A stretch of 64,000 nt of DNA from Formosa sp. Hel1_31_208. Lineage in GTDB: Bacteria > Bacteroidota > Bacteroidia > Flavobacteriales > Flavobacteriaceae. Both the position numbers and the translations under genes were made by a program. The stretch is taken from contig NZ_LT629733.1 of NCBI RefSeq assembly GCF_900104785.1, positions 218,501 through 282,500 on the forward strand, given 5' to 3'. Below the pieces are notes generated by a model. It searched no databases and had not been told where the DNA came from. It saw only the letters and a list, made by a program, of their open reading frames with translations. Position 1 is the stretch's first letter, and every line of letters starts with the position of its first letter. Below are positions 38,788-48,844 of this stretch, in pieces.

Positions 38788-41700
38788 ATGACACATTTCA
38801 ACTTCAAGAAATGGAATACCATCCTTGGATGGCTCGCTTTTACAATAGCCTTAATCACATATGCTTTAACCATTGAGCCCACTGTTAGTTTTTGGGACGC
38901 TGGTGAATATATATTGACCTCATCAAAATTACAAGTTGGTCATCCCCCTGGAGCACCTTTATTTCAAATGTTAGGAGCCTTTTTCTCAATATTTGCACTA
39001 GAACCGTCCCAAATTGGAATGATGCTTAACATGATGAGCGCTGTATCTAGTGCTTTTACAATTTTATTCATGTTTTGGTCTATTAGTCTATTATTGAGAA
39101 AACTTGTGGCCGTTTCAGATCCAAAAGAAGTAAATGAGACTAAGGGCGTTTTATCTAAAAACCAATATGTAGCCATTTTAGGAAGTGCTTTGGTTGGAAG
39201 TTTATCTTTTACTTTTACAGATTCTTTCTGGTTTAATGCTGTTGAAACAGAAGTATATGCAATGGCAACCTTAATTATGGCCATTCTATTCTATTTAGGC
39301 TTGTGTTGGGAACGCGACATGCATAAACCAAGAGGGCATCGCTGGCTCATTCTTATTGCCTTTGTTATTGGACTTTCATTCGGAGTTCATTTTATGGGAT
39401 TACTTACTATTCCTGCATTAGGCTTAATATATTACTTTAAAAACCATAAAACGGTTACGCCTAAAACCTTCATTTTGGCCAATATTATTTCTGCGGCCAT
39501 ACTATTGTTCATATTTAAGTTGTTATTGCCTAATGCACTTCGATTGTTTAGTGCTTCGGAAATATTCTTTGTCAATACCATTGGGCTGCCTTTTAACTCA
39601 GGCTCAATAATTGCTGGTGTTGCGCTTATAGCCGCATTTTATTATGGTTTAAAATATACCAGAGACAAAGGATATAAATATGCAAATACGCTTACCTTGT
39701 GTTTAATTTTTATTTTTATTGGATTTTCCTCTTGGACCATACTACCTATTAGGGCTAATGCCAATGTAATAATCAATGAAAATAATCCATCGAGTGCCCG
39801 AGAACTTTTAGCGTACTATAATCTCGAACAATATCCCGAAACACATTTATTTTACGGACCATTATTTACCGATCAATATTCTGGCTTAGATGAAAACAAC
39901 CCTTATTTGGACGATAAACCCAAGTATGAAAAAGACTATGAAAAAGGAGAATATATCATTGTAAACAATTGGAAAAACGCAAAACAAAACTATAATTCTA
40001 AACACGCACAAATACTTCCTAGAATGTGGAGTGGGGAACATGCTGAGAATTATATGATGTTCACCGGTTTACTAGATTTCAAAATTAAACCTGAATACCA
40101 AATGGAGAATCAGGTAAGAGCCTTAGTCAATGACTTTAGGAAAGAAGTCTCACAAGGTAAAGTCGATTATGAAGATTATCATAATTTTCTCAAACAATTT
40201 GGACGCGATTTCTTGGAAATTGAAAAACCCTCTTTTGGTGACAATTTATATTATATGATTGATTATCAATTTGGTTATATGTATTGGAGATATTTTATGT
40301 GGAATTTCTCGGGAAGACAAGACGATATTCAAGGAAAGTATGATAATTTACACGGCAATTGGATTAGTGGGATTGACCTTATAGACGAATGGCACTTAGG
40401 TATGTCACAAGATAATTTACCAAGTGATGTCGCTAATAATAAAGCACGAAACAACTATTATTTACTGCCTTTAATATTAGGAATTATCGGATTTCTTTTC
40501 GTCTTATCTAAAGATCCTAAACGTTTTTGGGTGCTTCTCGTATTCTTTTTATTTACTGGTTTGGCCATTCAATTCTATACTAATGTAAGACCATTTGAAC
40601 CGCGTGAACGTGATTATTCTGTAGTAGGCTCCTTTTATGTCTTTGCTATCTGGATAGGCTTTGGCGTCTATGCCATTTATGATGTCATTCGGAAATATGC
40701 AAACTCTAAATTCTTGGCTCCTGCAATTACAGTAGTATGCTTAGTTTTAGTTCCTGGAATTTTAGCAGCAGAAAATTGGGATGACCATGACCGCTCTGAG
40801 CGCTATACAGCGCAAGCAATGGCTCGCAAATACCTAGAGTCCTGTGCGCCAAATTCGATTTTATTTACCATTGGCGACAATGATAGTTTCCCTCTATGGT
40901 ATCTGCAGGAGATTGAAGGCGTACGAACTGACGTTCGAGTAGTAAACACCAGTTTATTCCAAACCGATTGGTATATCGATCAAATGAAACGCAAAGCGTA
41001 TGACAGTGACCCGATACCTTCGCAATTAACACACGACCAATATAAATTTGGTACACGTGATTATATCATGAAAAATGAAATCACAAAAGACACCTTCCTT
41101 ATTAAAGATTTTGTCGACTTTATCTCTAGTGACGACCCAAAATACAAATTAGCGTACGCACTAAAAGCCACGGGAGAGGATCCATCTGTTTATCCAGCAC
41201 AATTGTTAAACTCCAATTATTTACCAACAACAAATGTTAGGGTGCCTGTAATTAAATCTAATGTCTTAGAAAGCGGGATTGTTAAAGCGAAGGATGAAGA
41301 TAAAATCGAGCCCTATTTAGACATTAAAATCACAGGAAGTGCCTTATATAAAAATCGTTTGTTAATGCTAGATATCATTGCAAATAACGACTGGAAACGT
41401 CCAATTTACTTTACAGGAGGCGCCTTTAGTGACGAAGACTATATCTGGATGAAAGACTACCTTCAACTTGATGGATTGTGCTACAAATTAGTGCCTATTA
41501 AAACACCCGTCGACAAGGCAAATCCTTTTGATATGGGCCGTGTAGATACCGAACTCATGTACGACAAGGTGATATCTTGGGATTGGGGAAATAGCGGTAG
41601 TGATAAGATTTATCATGATGTTGAAACTCGTAAAAACGGAATTACTTATAGAGGCAATCTTGCAAGACTTATGGAAAAGCTTATTCAGGAGGACCAATTG

Positions 41701-42141
41701 GATAAAGCAGAAAAAATTGCTGATTTAGCCATGGAAAAAATGCCCGTAGATAAGTTTGGCTTTTACACACTCCTTGAACCATACATCAGTGGTTATTATG
41801 AAATCGGTAAGGAAGAAAAAGCACGAAAACTATACATCGAAGTGTCTAGAAAATATCAAGAAAAATTAACCTATTGGAGTGGATTAACGATAGAGAATCA
41901 AACACGCTATCTCGATGAAATCGTTACCGATATTGAATGGTACAGAAATTTAGTTGACATTTTAGTCATCTATAATGATAAAGATTTTGCCATGGAAGAA
42001 ACTGAAAAGTTTAATAACTACTTGAAGCTCTTCAAACACTTCATGGGTGAAGAAGAACCTGAAAACGAACCAAATTCAGAACTGGAAGGTAGAGATATAC
42101 CTTCCGACACCATAGATAAAATTCTGGGAATTCAACAATAG
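38788..42141 (+). CDS. DUF2723 / glycosyltransferase family 117 membrane protein
   Basis: 1117 residues. N-terminal GT-C-like membrane region with the DUF2723 signature: ALTIEPTVSFWDAGEYILTS (acidic catalytic-type residues in the first periplasmic loop), then GHPPGAPLFQMLG, and about ten helices to residue 660. It is followed by a soluble region of about 450 residues with TPR-like helices near the end (KAEKIADLAMEKMPVDKFG). The family resembles protein O-mannosyltransferases and probably transfers sugar from a lipid-linked donor to secreted proteins. Bacteroidota do O-glycosylate exported proteins, but the acceptor here is unknown. Four nt before the deacetylase gene. Confidence 0.9.
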   Translation: MTHFNFKKWNTILGWLAFTIALITYALTIEPTVSFWDAGEYILTSSKLQVGHPPGAPLFQMLGAFFSIFALEPSQIGMMLNMMSAVSSAFTILFMFWSISLLLRKLVAVSDPKEVNETKGVLSKNQYVAILGSALVGSLSFTFTDSFWFNAVETEVYAMATLIMAILFYLGLCWERDMHKPRGHRWLILIAFVIGLSFGVHFMGLLTIPALGLIYYFKNHKTVTPKTFILANIISAAILLFIFKLLLPNALRLFSASEIFFVNTIGLPFNSGSIIAGVALIAAFYYGLKYTRDKGYKYANTLTLCLIFIFIGFSSWTILPIRANANVIINENNPSSARELLAYYNLEQYPETHLFYGPLFTDQYSGLDENNPYLDDKPKYEKDYEKGEYIIVNNWKNAKQNYNSKHAQILPRMWSGEHAENYMMFTGLLDFKIKPEYQMENQVRALVNDFRKEVSQGKVDYEDYHNFLKQFGRDFLEIEKPSFGDNLYYMIDYQFGYMYWRYFMWNFSGRQDDIQGKYDNLHGNWISGIDLIDEWHLGMSQDNLPSDVANNKARNNYYLLPLILGIIGFLFVLSKDPKRFWVLLVFFLFTGLAIQFYTNVRPFEPRERDYSVVGSFYVFAIWIGFGVYAIYDVIRKYANSKFLAPAITVVCLVLVPGILAAENWDDHDRSERYTAQAMARKYLESCAPNSILFTIGDNDSFPLWYLQEIEGVRTDVRVVNTSLFQTDWYIDQMKRKAYDSDPIPSQLTHDQYKFGTRDYIMKNEITKDTFLIKDFVDFISSDDPKYKLAYALKATGEDPSVYPAQLLNSNYLPTTNVRVPVIKSNVLESGIVKAKDEDKIEPYLDIKITGSALYKNRLLMLDIIANNDWKRPIYFTGGAFSDEDYIWMKDYLQLDGLCYKLVPIKTPVDKANPFDMGRVDTELMYDKVISWDWGNSGSDKIYHDVETRKNGITYRGNLARLMEKLIQEDQLDKAEKIADLAMEKMPVDKFGFYTLLEPYISGYYEIGKEEKARKLYIEVSRKYQEKLTYWSGLTIENQTRYLDEIVTDIEWYRNLVDILVIYNDKDFAMEETEKFNNYLKLFKHFMGEEEPENEPNSELEGRDIPSDTIDKILGIQQ

Positions 42142-42145
42142 TATT

Positions 42146-42787
42146 TTGAAAATTACTCCAATAAAAACACCAGTTGTAGCCAAAAAGATGTTCCCAAACT
42201 ATGTTTGGGATGTTGCTACAACTCAAAAGGAGCTATACTTAACCTTTGATGATGGCCCTACTCCAGATATTACGACATGGACGTTAGAAATCCTTAAAAC
42301 CCATAATGCTAAGGCTACATTTTTTTGTATTGGCGACAATATTGAAAAACATCCTGATCTTTTTCAAAAATTAATCAATGATGGCCATGGCATAGGAAAT
42401 CATACACAACACCATATAAAAGGTTGGAAAACTAGTAGCAGCGACTACTTAACTGAAGTTGAAAAAACCCAATCTACAATTGATAAGTACTTCATACATA
42501 ACACCTCTAAATTATTTAGACCACCATACGGACAAATAAAACCAAAACAAGGCAAACAACTGATCAATTTAGGGTACCGTATTATCATGTGGGATGTGCT
42601 ATCATTTGATTGGGATCATACGATTTCCGAAGAAAAATGTTTAGAAAATGTAATCTCTAAAAGTAAGCCAGGTAGTATCATCGTATTTCACGATAGTATA
42701 AAAGCCTCAAAACGAATGAAATATGCTCTTCCAAAAATATTAGAAGAATTCAGTAAGAAAGGATATGTGTTTAAAGCGTTGTCTTAA
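42146..42787 (+). CDS. Polysaccharide deacetylase family protein
   Basis: 213 residues, NodB-homology fold. Motif 1 LTFDDGPTPD (catalytic Asp and metal Asp), motif 2 GHGIGNHTQHH (metal His pair), motif 3 LFRPPYGQ, then FDWDH and IVFHDS. This is a metal-dependent carbohydrate esterase (CE4) acting on N-acetylated glycans, perhaps peptidoglycan or surface polysaccharide. The start is TTG at 42146 (KITPIKTPVVAKKMFPNYVWD), which matches the N-terminus of homologues as I recall them; the next ATG would remove 14 residues. Directly downstream of the GT117 gene and likely co-transcribed. Confidence 0.93.
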   Translation: MKITPIKTPVVAKKMFPNYVWDVATTQKELYLTFDDGPTPDITTWTLEILKTHNAKATFFCIGDNIEKHPDLFQKLINDGHGIGNHTQHHIKGWKTSSSDYLTEVEKTQSTIDKYFIHNTSKLFRPPYGQIKPKQGKQLINLGYRIIMWDVLSFDWDHTISEEKCLENVISKSKPGSIIVFHDSIKASKRMKYALPKILEEFSKKGYVFKALS

Positions 42788-42793
42788 ATAGAA

Positions 42794-43090
42794 TTAAATG
42801 TACTCCTGTACTATTCCAATGAGCGTATTCGCATCTTGTTCACCACTATGCCTCCATTTCATTTCACCATTTTTATAAATGATAAGCGTAGGTAGACCTT
42901 TAACACGCAAAGCTTCAGCTAACTCTTTGTTTTTATCAACATCGATTTTAATCACTTTTGCTTTGTCACCAAGAGCAGCAGCAACATCTCGCATTACGGG
43001 ATGCATAGCAGCAGATTGCTCATTCCATTCTGTAAAAAAATCTAACAGAACAGGAATATCAATATCTATAAGTTCCCCAAATTTTGACAT
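42794..43090 (-). CDS. Thioredoxin-fold protein without active-site cysteines
   Basis: 98 residues with a full thioredoxin fold: VLLDFFTEW, then IKIDVDKN, the cis-Pro loop KGLPTLIIYKNGE (Pro67) and a final helix. The active-site WCGPC is replaced by WNEQS (Trp22, Asn23, Glu24, Gln25, Ser26), so both redox cysteines are absent and no other Cys exists. It cannot act as a dithiol reductase. I recall similar Cys-less homologues in other Flavobacteriaceae, so it is probably a functional binding or chaperone-like protein. Convergent with the deacetylase gene, 6 nt apart. Confidence 0.88.
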   Translation of the reverse strand: MSKFGELIDIDIPVLLDFFTEWNEQSAAMHPVMRDVAAALGDKAKVIKIDVDKNKELAEALRVKGLPTLIIYKNGEMKWRHSGEQDANTLIGIVQEYI

Positions 43091-43122
43091 AGATTTAATC
43101 TTTTAAATCATACTTGATATTA

Positions 43123-43130
43123 CAAACCTA
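43123..43130 (-). promoter_or_regulatory. Candidate -7 element for the thioredoxin-like gene
   Basis: TAGGTTTG on the minus strand, 33 nt before the ATG. There is no clear -33 match. Confidence 0.4.
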
Positions 43131-43233
43131 CATAAATTTTTGATTATCCTTTAAATAAAATAATCTAGTAGGTTCACTATGAATTCTTTATAAAAATAAA
43201 CAATTTCGTAGTAAATATAACATTTCCACGCTA

Positions 43234-44460
43234 TTATGCATTATTGCTTCCCTTTTTAAGTGTAATTACAGTCACTTCAGGCCAAATACCTACACGACCA
43301 GGATATGCCAAGAAACCAAATCCTCTATTCACATTTATATATTGTCCTAATTGCTCATAAATCCCTGCCCAATGTTTATAACGCCATTTTACAGGACTCC
43401 ATTTCACCCATCCTGGTATTTCTATTCCAAATTGCATGCCATGCGTATGGCCACTTAAGGTCAAGTGATAATGATAATCATCAGTGATGACACACTCTTC
43501 CCAATGGCTTGGATCGTGACTCAATAATATTTTAAAATCTTCAGAATCAATATTTTCAGTTGCTCGCCTTAAATCTCCTGCTTTTTTGAATCCTCCTTTA
43601 CCCCAATTCTCCACACCAACTATCGCTATGCGTTGACCGTCTTTTTCAATAAACCGACTTTCATTGAGCAAAAGTTCATAACCCATATCCTTCTGGATTT
43701 GCTTAAGGTCATTCAAATTTTTACGCTTTGCTTCTTCTGATTCCCATCTCACATAATCGCCGTAATCGTGATTTCCAAGTACAGAAAAAACACCATCTTG
43801 AGCTTTTAAACTTCCGAAGAGGTCTTTCCACGGTAACATTTCACTCGCTTTGTTATTTACCAAATCACCAGTAAACATAATCGCATCAGACTTTTGTTCG
43901 TTAATGAGATTAATACCATATTCGAGCTTTTCGCGATTATCAAAACTACCAGAATGTATGTCACTAATTTGAGTTATTCTATAACCATCAAAAGCTTCTG
44001 GTAAATCCTCAAAATGCAGGGTGTAATTCAAAACACGAAAATCATACTTGCCTTTATACATTCCGTAAAGTAAAGAGGAAAAAGGTATTGCTGCCAAGCC
44101 TAACGCAATTTGACTAATAAATCTTCTTCGTGAAGGCATATAAAATGTCTCTTTACTAACGAGCTTATCATATAAACCGAAAACAAATCTTAGAATATCT
44201 TCTCCAATAAGAATGGGGACAATCACCAAGCTAATGGACATAAACGCCAACAAAAATCCAAAAGCATAACTTTTGGTTGGACTCAGCACTCGTCCTTCAG
44301 AACCAATAGAAAACTGATAAATAAAATTTCCCGCAATAAGCACAGCTATAGCTATGAACAGAAACTGCAACCAAGTAAATTTAGTAACTGTTTTAATGGC
44401 CTGAAATCCGTAAAAGGTGAGTAGGCTATAAATGAATATAAAAATAACCCAACGGAGCAT
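43234..44460 (-). CDS. Membrane-anchored metallophosphoesterase
   Basis: 408 residues. N-terminal third has four hydrophobic helices (about 1-100 and 112-132), then a calcineurin-like phosphoesterase domain: QISDIHSGSF, FTGDLVNN, LGNHDYGDY, LLSHDPSHW and LSGHTHGMQFG, which supply the two-metal ligands. Similar to the YaeI/YkuE group, which act on phospholipid-linked pyrophosphates or related substrates; the true substrate is unknown. A -7 element (44476-44483) precedes it. Confidence 0.9.
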   Translation of the reverse strand: MLRWVIFIFIYSLLTFYGFQAIKTVTKFTWLQFLFIAIAVLIAGNFIYQFSIGSEGRVLSPTKSYAFGFLLAFMSISLVIVPILIGEDILRFVFGLYDKLVSKETFYMPSRRRFISQIALGLAAIPFSSLLYGMYKGKYDFRVLNYTLHFEDLPEAFDGYRITQISDIHSGSFDNREKLEYGINLINEQKSDAIMFTGDLVNNKASEMLPWKDLFGSLKAQDGVFSVLGNHDYGDYVRWESEEAKRKNLNDLKQIQKDMGYELLLNESRFIEKDGQRIAIVGVENWGKGGFKKAGDLRRATENIDSEDFKILLSHDPSHWEECVITDDYHYHLTLSGHTHGMQFGIEIPGWVKWSPVKWRYKHWAGIYEQLGQYINVNRGFGFLAYPGRVGIWPEVTVITLKKGSNNA

Positions 44461-44475
44461 AGATTAAGTTTTTTT

Positions 44476-44483
44476 CAAAGATA
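44476..44483 (-). promoter_or_regulatory. Candidate -7 element for the metallophosphoesterase gene
   Basis: TATCTTTG on the minus strand, 16 nt before the ATG at 44460. There is no clear -33 match. Confidence 0.4.
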
Positions 44484-44572
44484 AGGCATTTTAAAAAGGA
44501 ACTTAGTCCATAATATTTATTTAACGATCCCTTAAGATTTACTATCTTTTGAATCGATTTAAAGACGATCAC

Positions 44573-47521
44573 ATGAAACCTTTTTTTTCAATCCTATTAA
44601 TAGCGCTTGTTTTGACAAGTTGCACAGAAAAATCTGTAATTGAAATCGCTGTAAAAGACCAGCCTCTTATCAAATATGTCAATCCGTTTATTGGCACAGG
44701 AGGTCATGGACATACCTATCCTGGAGCAACCATGCCTTTTGGGATGATGCAATTAAGTCCAGATACACGATTGGATGGCTGGGATGGCTGTTCAGGCTAT
44801 CATTACAGTGATACCTATATCTACGGATTTTCACACACGCATCTAAGTGGCACAGGCGTTAGCGATTATGGCGACGTACTTTTAATGCCAACTAATGCAA
44901 TACATTTCAATAATGGTAGTGATGGCCAATTAGGGTATCGTGCATACTTCTCTCATGATAATGAAATCGCTCAACCAGGTTACTATAAAGTACATCTAGA
45001 TTCAACTAACATTGATGTAGAACTTACCGTTTCAAAACGCAGTGGAATTCATAAATACCAATTTCCTTCAGGCGACAACCAATATGTAATTCTAGATTTA
45101 GATCACCGCGATGAACTCCTAGATTATAAAATTCAAAAAATTAATGATAATACCATTTCTGGATATAGACACTCCAAAGCTTGGGCTACAGATCAGCGCT
45201 TATATTATCACATTGAGTTTTCTCATCCTATTAAATCTATTACCTATGAAGAAAATGGAACCCCTATTTCAAAAAACTATAAATTTCAAAGTAAAAAAGC
45301 CGCTATAGAATTTGAAAACCCTAATAACGACATCGTTTATGTAAAAGTTGGCATTTCCGCTGTTGACGAACTTGGAGCAAAAAATAATTTACAAGAAGAA
45401 ATTCAATCTAAAACATTTGATCAAGTAAAAAATGAAGCCCAAACAGTATGGGAATCACAACTAGAAAAAATTGTGATTGGCTCCAATAACACCGACTATA
45501 AAACAAATTTTTATACAGCTTTGTATCATACAATGATTGCACCAAATTTATATCAAGATATTGATGGTCGCTATCGAGGAATGGATCTAGAAATTCACGA
45601 AACTAAAGATTTTGACTACTACACTGTGTTCTCTCTTTGGGACACTTATCGAGCGGCACATCCCTTGTACACCATTATAGAGCAAGAGCGTACCAATGAC
45701 TTCATCAATACCTTTTTAGCCAAGTATGATGAAGGTGGTATTATGCCAATTTGGGATTTAAGTGCAAATTATACTGGCTGTATGATTGGTTATCATGCCG
45801 TACCCGTTATTTCTGATGCCTACATGAAAGGTATAAGATCTTACGATGTAGAAAAAGCTTTTAATGCCATGACCCATTCGGCTACAAGAGATAAACTCGG
45901 ACTTAAATCTTACAAAGAATTCGGTTTTATTCCTGTAGAAGAAGAAAGTGAATCCGTTTCGAAAACTTTAGAATATGCCTACGACGATTGGACAATTGCC
46001 CAAATGGCGAAAGCTATGGGAAAAGAAGAGGACTACAAAACCTATTCTGAAAGAGCGCAGTATTATAAGAATATCTTTGATCCAGAATCAAAGTTTATGA
46101 GAGGGCGGTTTCGTAATACATGGTTCGCACCTTTCGATCCTTACGAAGTTAATTTTAATTATACCGAAGCCAACTCTTGGCAATATAGTTTTTACGTACC
46201 ACAAGACATTACTGGTTTTATGAATTTGTTAGGCGGAAAAGAGCAACTCGAAGCCCAATTAGATGAATTGTTTATTGCTAAAGCCCAAACCTCTGGTCGC
46301 AATCAAGCCGATATTACCGGATTGATCGGACAATATGCACACGGTAATGAGCCAAGTCATCATATGGCTTACCTCTATAATTTTGCAGGAAAACCGCACA
46401 AAACAATGGAGAAAGTCCATCAAATTTTGACCGAACTTTATAAAAATGAACCCGATGGAATCTCAGGAAATGAAGATTGCGGACAAATGAGTGCATGGTA
46501 TGTGTTTTCATCAATGGGATTCTATCCCGTAACTCCTGGTTCTAATCAATATATTATTGGAACTCCGTTATTTGATAAGGTGACCATTAACTTAGAAAAT
46601 AACAAGCAATTTACGATTGCGGCAAATAATCTAAGTGATAGCAACAAGTATATAGAATATGCATATCTCAATGGAGAACAATTAGATAAGACCTTCATTA
46701 CTCATGAAGATATTATCAATGGTGGAACACTAGAATTTAAAATGACCGATAATCCAGCAGTTTGGGGAAGTCGTAACGGACAAGAACCGAAAACAGAAAT
46801 TTCAGAACATCTCATTGTTCCAGTACCTTTTATTGAGAAAGGAGATGTAGCTTTTAAAGGTGGTACTGAAGTTAGTTTGGCGAGTGTACAATCTGAATCA
46901 GAGATTTTTTATAGTCTCGATGATTCTGAATTCAAACGATATACTACACCTTTTACAATTTCAGAAGCGACAACATTAAAAGTATATGCAACCGATGATA
47001 TTGGAAATAAGAGCTCAACCGCAGAAACCAACTTTTATAAAATAGATCCTAACCTATCGATAAGGTTAGATACTGAATATGCTAATCAGTATAATGCTGG
47101 AGGCAACGACGCTCTTATTGATGGCATTTTGGGCACTCAAGATTTTAGAACTGGCACATGGCAAGGATATTGGAATGAAGACTTGATTGCTACTGTAAAT
47201 CAAGGAAGTGTTAAACCTATTCAAAATGTAAGTATCAACTTTTTACAAGATCAAGGGTCATGGATTTTCTATCCAACTCAAGTAGAATGTCTGGTTTCTC
47301 AAGATGGTACATCCTTTAAATCTATTGAAGTTCTCAGTATAGATACAGCTGTTAAAAATGACACTGTTCTAATTAAACATATATCCTGGAATATTCCTTC
47401 AGACTCTTATCGTTACGTCAAAATAATTGCCAAGAAAATGGGTGAACTTCCAAAATGGCACTTAGGCTATCCACATGATGGCAGAAGCTGGATCTTTGCA
47501 GATGAAATAACCATAAAATAA
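44573..47521 (+). CDS. GH92 family alpha-mannosidase lipoprotein
   Basis: 982 residues from ATG 44573 (MKPFFSILLIALVLTSC: lipoprotein signal, lipid Cys17). The catalytic body (about 35-720) has GH92 hallmarks: VNPFIGTGGHGHTYPGATMPFG at its start, SHTHLSGTG, YTVFSLWDTYRAAHPLY and GNEDCGQMSAWYVFSSMGFYP with the acid Glu. GH92 enzymes are calcium-dependent exo-alpha-mannosidases that trim high-mannose N-glycans. The C-terminus adds an FN3-like (about 765-830) and an F5/8-type-C-like domain (about 835-982) likely to bind carbohydrate. First gene of a three-gene operon with a sugar transporter and a glycosylasparaginase. An upstream in-frame start at 44549 would precede the signal peptide and is unlikely. 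Confidence 0.93.
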   Translation: MKPFFSILLIALVLTSCTEKSVIEIAVKDQPLIKYVNPFIGTGGHGHTYPGATMPFGMMQLSPDTRLDGWDGCSGYHYSDTYIYGFSHTHLSGTGVSDYGDVLLMPTNAIHFNNGSDGQLGYRAYFSHDNEIAQPGYYKVHLDSTNIDVELTVSKRSGIHKYQFPSGDNQYVILDLDHRDELLDYKIQKINDNTISGYRHSKAWATDQRLYYHIEFSHPIKSITYEENGTPISKNYKFQSKKAAIEFENPNNDIVYVKVGISAVDELGAKNNLQEEIQSKTFDQVKNEAQTVWESQLEKIVIGSNNTDYKTNFYTALYHTMIAPNLYQDIDGRYRGMDLEIHETKDFDYYTVFSLWDTYRAAHPLYTIIEQERTNDFINTFLAKYDEGGIMPIWDLSANYTGCMIGYHAVPVISDAYMKGIRSYDVEKAFNAMTHSATRDKLGLKSYKEFGFIPVEEESESVSKTLEYAYDDWTIAQMAKAMGKEEDYKTYSERAQYYKNIFDPESKFMRGRFRNTWFAPFDPYEVNFNYTEANSWQYSFYVPQDITGFMNLLGGKEQLEAQLDELFIAKAQTSGRNQADITGLIGQYAHGNEPSHHMAYLYNFAGKPHKTMEKVHQILTELYKNEPDGISGNEDCGQMSAWYVFSSMGFYPVTPGSNQYIIGTPLFDKVTINLENNKQFTIAANNLSDSNKYIEYAYLNGEQLDKTFITHEDIINGGTLEFKMTDNPAVWGSRNGQEPKTEISEHLIVPVPFIEKGDVAFKGGTEVSLASVQSESEIFYSLDDSEFKRYTTPFTISEATTLKVYATDDIGNKSSTAETNFYKIDPNLSIRLDTEYANQYNAGGNDALIDGILGTQDFRTGTWQGYWNEDLIATVNQGSVKPIQNVSINFLQDQGSWIFYPTQVECLVSQDGTSFKSIEVLSIDTAVKNDTVLIKHISWNIPSDSYRYVKIIAKKMGELPKWHLGYPHDGRSWIFADEITIK

Positions 47522-47536
47522 ATACGAGGTAACCCT

Positions 47537-48844
47537 ATGAACCAACAGAAATCCTATCGCTCATCCTTTATCCTTTTAACGACGTTATTTTTCCTTTGGG
47601 GATTTATAACGGTCTTGGTCGATTCTTTAATTCCTAGATTAAGAGAACTGTTCACGCTAACATATTTTCAAGCTGGAATGGTGCAATTTGCATTTTTCGG
47701 CGCCTATTTCTTACTCTCCATTCCTGCCAGTTATATCCTTTCAAAAATAGGGTATAAACGAGGTATTATATTCGGACTATTTACCATGGCCCTTGGATGT
47801 TTATTATTTTATCCAGCAGCTTCTTATCGTGTATTTGGCGTATTTATGTTTGCTTATTTTATTTTAGCGGGAGGTATGACCATCTTACAAGTTGCCGCTA
47901 ATCCTTATGTAGCCGTTTTAGGTTCAGAAACCGGTGCATCAAGTCGTTTAAATCTCTCTCAAGCTTTTAACTCATTAGGAACCGCAATTGCTCCGGCAAT
48001 AGGCGCCTTATTTATTTTAAGTGATAAAATCAAAACCAAAGATGAGATTGCAGCACTTTCAGAAACTGCCAAAGACACCTATTTAGCCACTGAAGCTTCG
48101 GCAGTACAAAAACCATTTATCGGATTGGCATTGTTTATTCTATGTATCGCAGGAATATTCTTTTTTGCAAAACTTCCTAAACTAATCAGTGAAAAATCTG
48201 AAGGGACCTATAGTGAAGCTTTTAAACAGAAAAATTTGATGCTTGGTGTCTTAGGCATCTTTTTCTATGTAGGTGCAGAAGTCGCTATTGGAAGCTACTT
48301 AGTCAACTATTTCCTAGATATGAATTTGGTGGAAGTCATCAAAGACAATAACATGATGCGATCTTTCGCAGAGAGCATTCTAAATTCTGGATTAACCGAC
48401 AATGATAACAAAGCTATTGTGGGCGTATTTGTTACCTTCTATTGGTCGGGTGCTATGATTGGTCGTTTTGTAGGTTCTTATCTCACTAAAATTATAAACC
48501 CAGGAAAAGTACTTGGTATTTTTGCCACGATAGCCATGATCTTAATTTTAACTTCTATTTCAACAACAGGCATAGTAAGTATGTGGAGCATACTAGCCGT
48601 AGGGTTATTTAACTCTATTATGTTCCCTACCATCTTTACCTTAGCCATAAATGGAATAGGTGATCTTAAACCTAAAGCCTCTGGACTGCTATGTACCGCT
48701 ATTGTAGGTGGTGCTTTCATTCCGCCCTTATATGGCTATTTTACAGATGAGATTGGCTTTAAATCGGCTTTATTCTTTATCATTATTTGTTATGCTTATA
48801 TCTTATGGTATGGCTATAAAAACTCTAAAAAAGTATTCGTATGA
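47537..48844 (+). CDS. Sugar MFS transporter (FucP / glucose-galactose type)
   Basis: 435 residues, 12 membrane helices, MFS fold of the fucose/glucose/galactose proton-symporter group. Motifs: FFLWGFITVLVDSLIPRLRE in helix 1, GMTILQVAANPYVAVLG in helix 4 and NSIMFPTIFTLAINGIG in the C-half. Context says it imports monosaccharides released by the upstream GH92 enzyme, probably mannose or GlcNAc across the inner membrane. 15 nt after GH92; its stop overlaps the next ATG (ATGA). Confidence 0.92.
   Translation: MNQQKSYRSSFILLTTLFFLWGFITVLVDSLIPRLRELFTLTYFQAGMVQFAFFGAYFLLSIPASYILSKIGYKRGIIFGLFTMALGCLLFYPAASYRVFGVFMFAYFILAGGMTILQVAANPYVAVLGSETGASSRLNLSQAFNSLGTAIAPAIGALFILSDKIKTKDEIAALSETAKDTYLATEASAVQKPFIGLALFILCIAGIFFFAKLPKLISEKSEGTYSEAFKQKNLMLGVLGIFFYVGAEVAIGSYLVNYFLDMNLVEVIKDNNMMRSFAESILNSGLTDNDNKAIVGVFVTFYWSGAMIGRFVGSYLTKIINPGKVLGIFATIAMILILTSISTTGIVSMWSILAVGLFNSIMFPTIFTLAINGIGDLKPKASGLLCTAIVGGAFIPPLYGYFTDEIGFKSALFFIIICYAYILWYGYKNSKKVFV

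Noticed and set aside
42794..43090. Thioredoxin-like gene as a pseudogene
   Set aside because: Only the catalytic cysteines are missing; frame, length, cis-proline and core motifs are intact, so a functional Cys-less protein is more likely.
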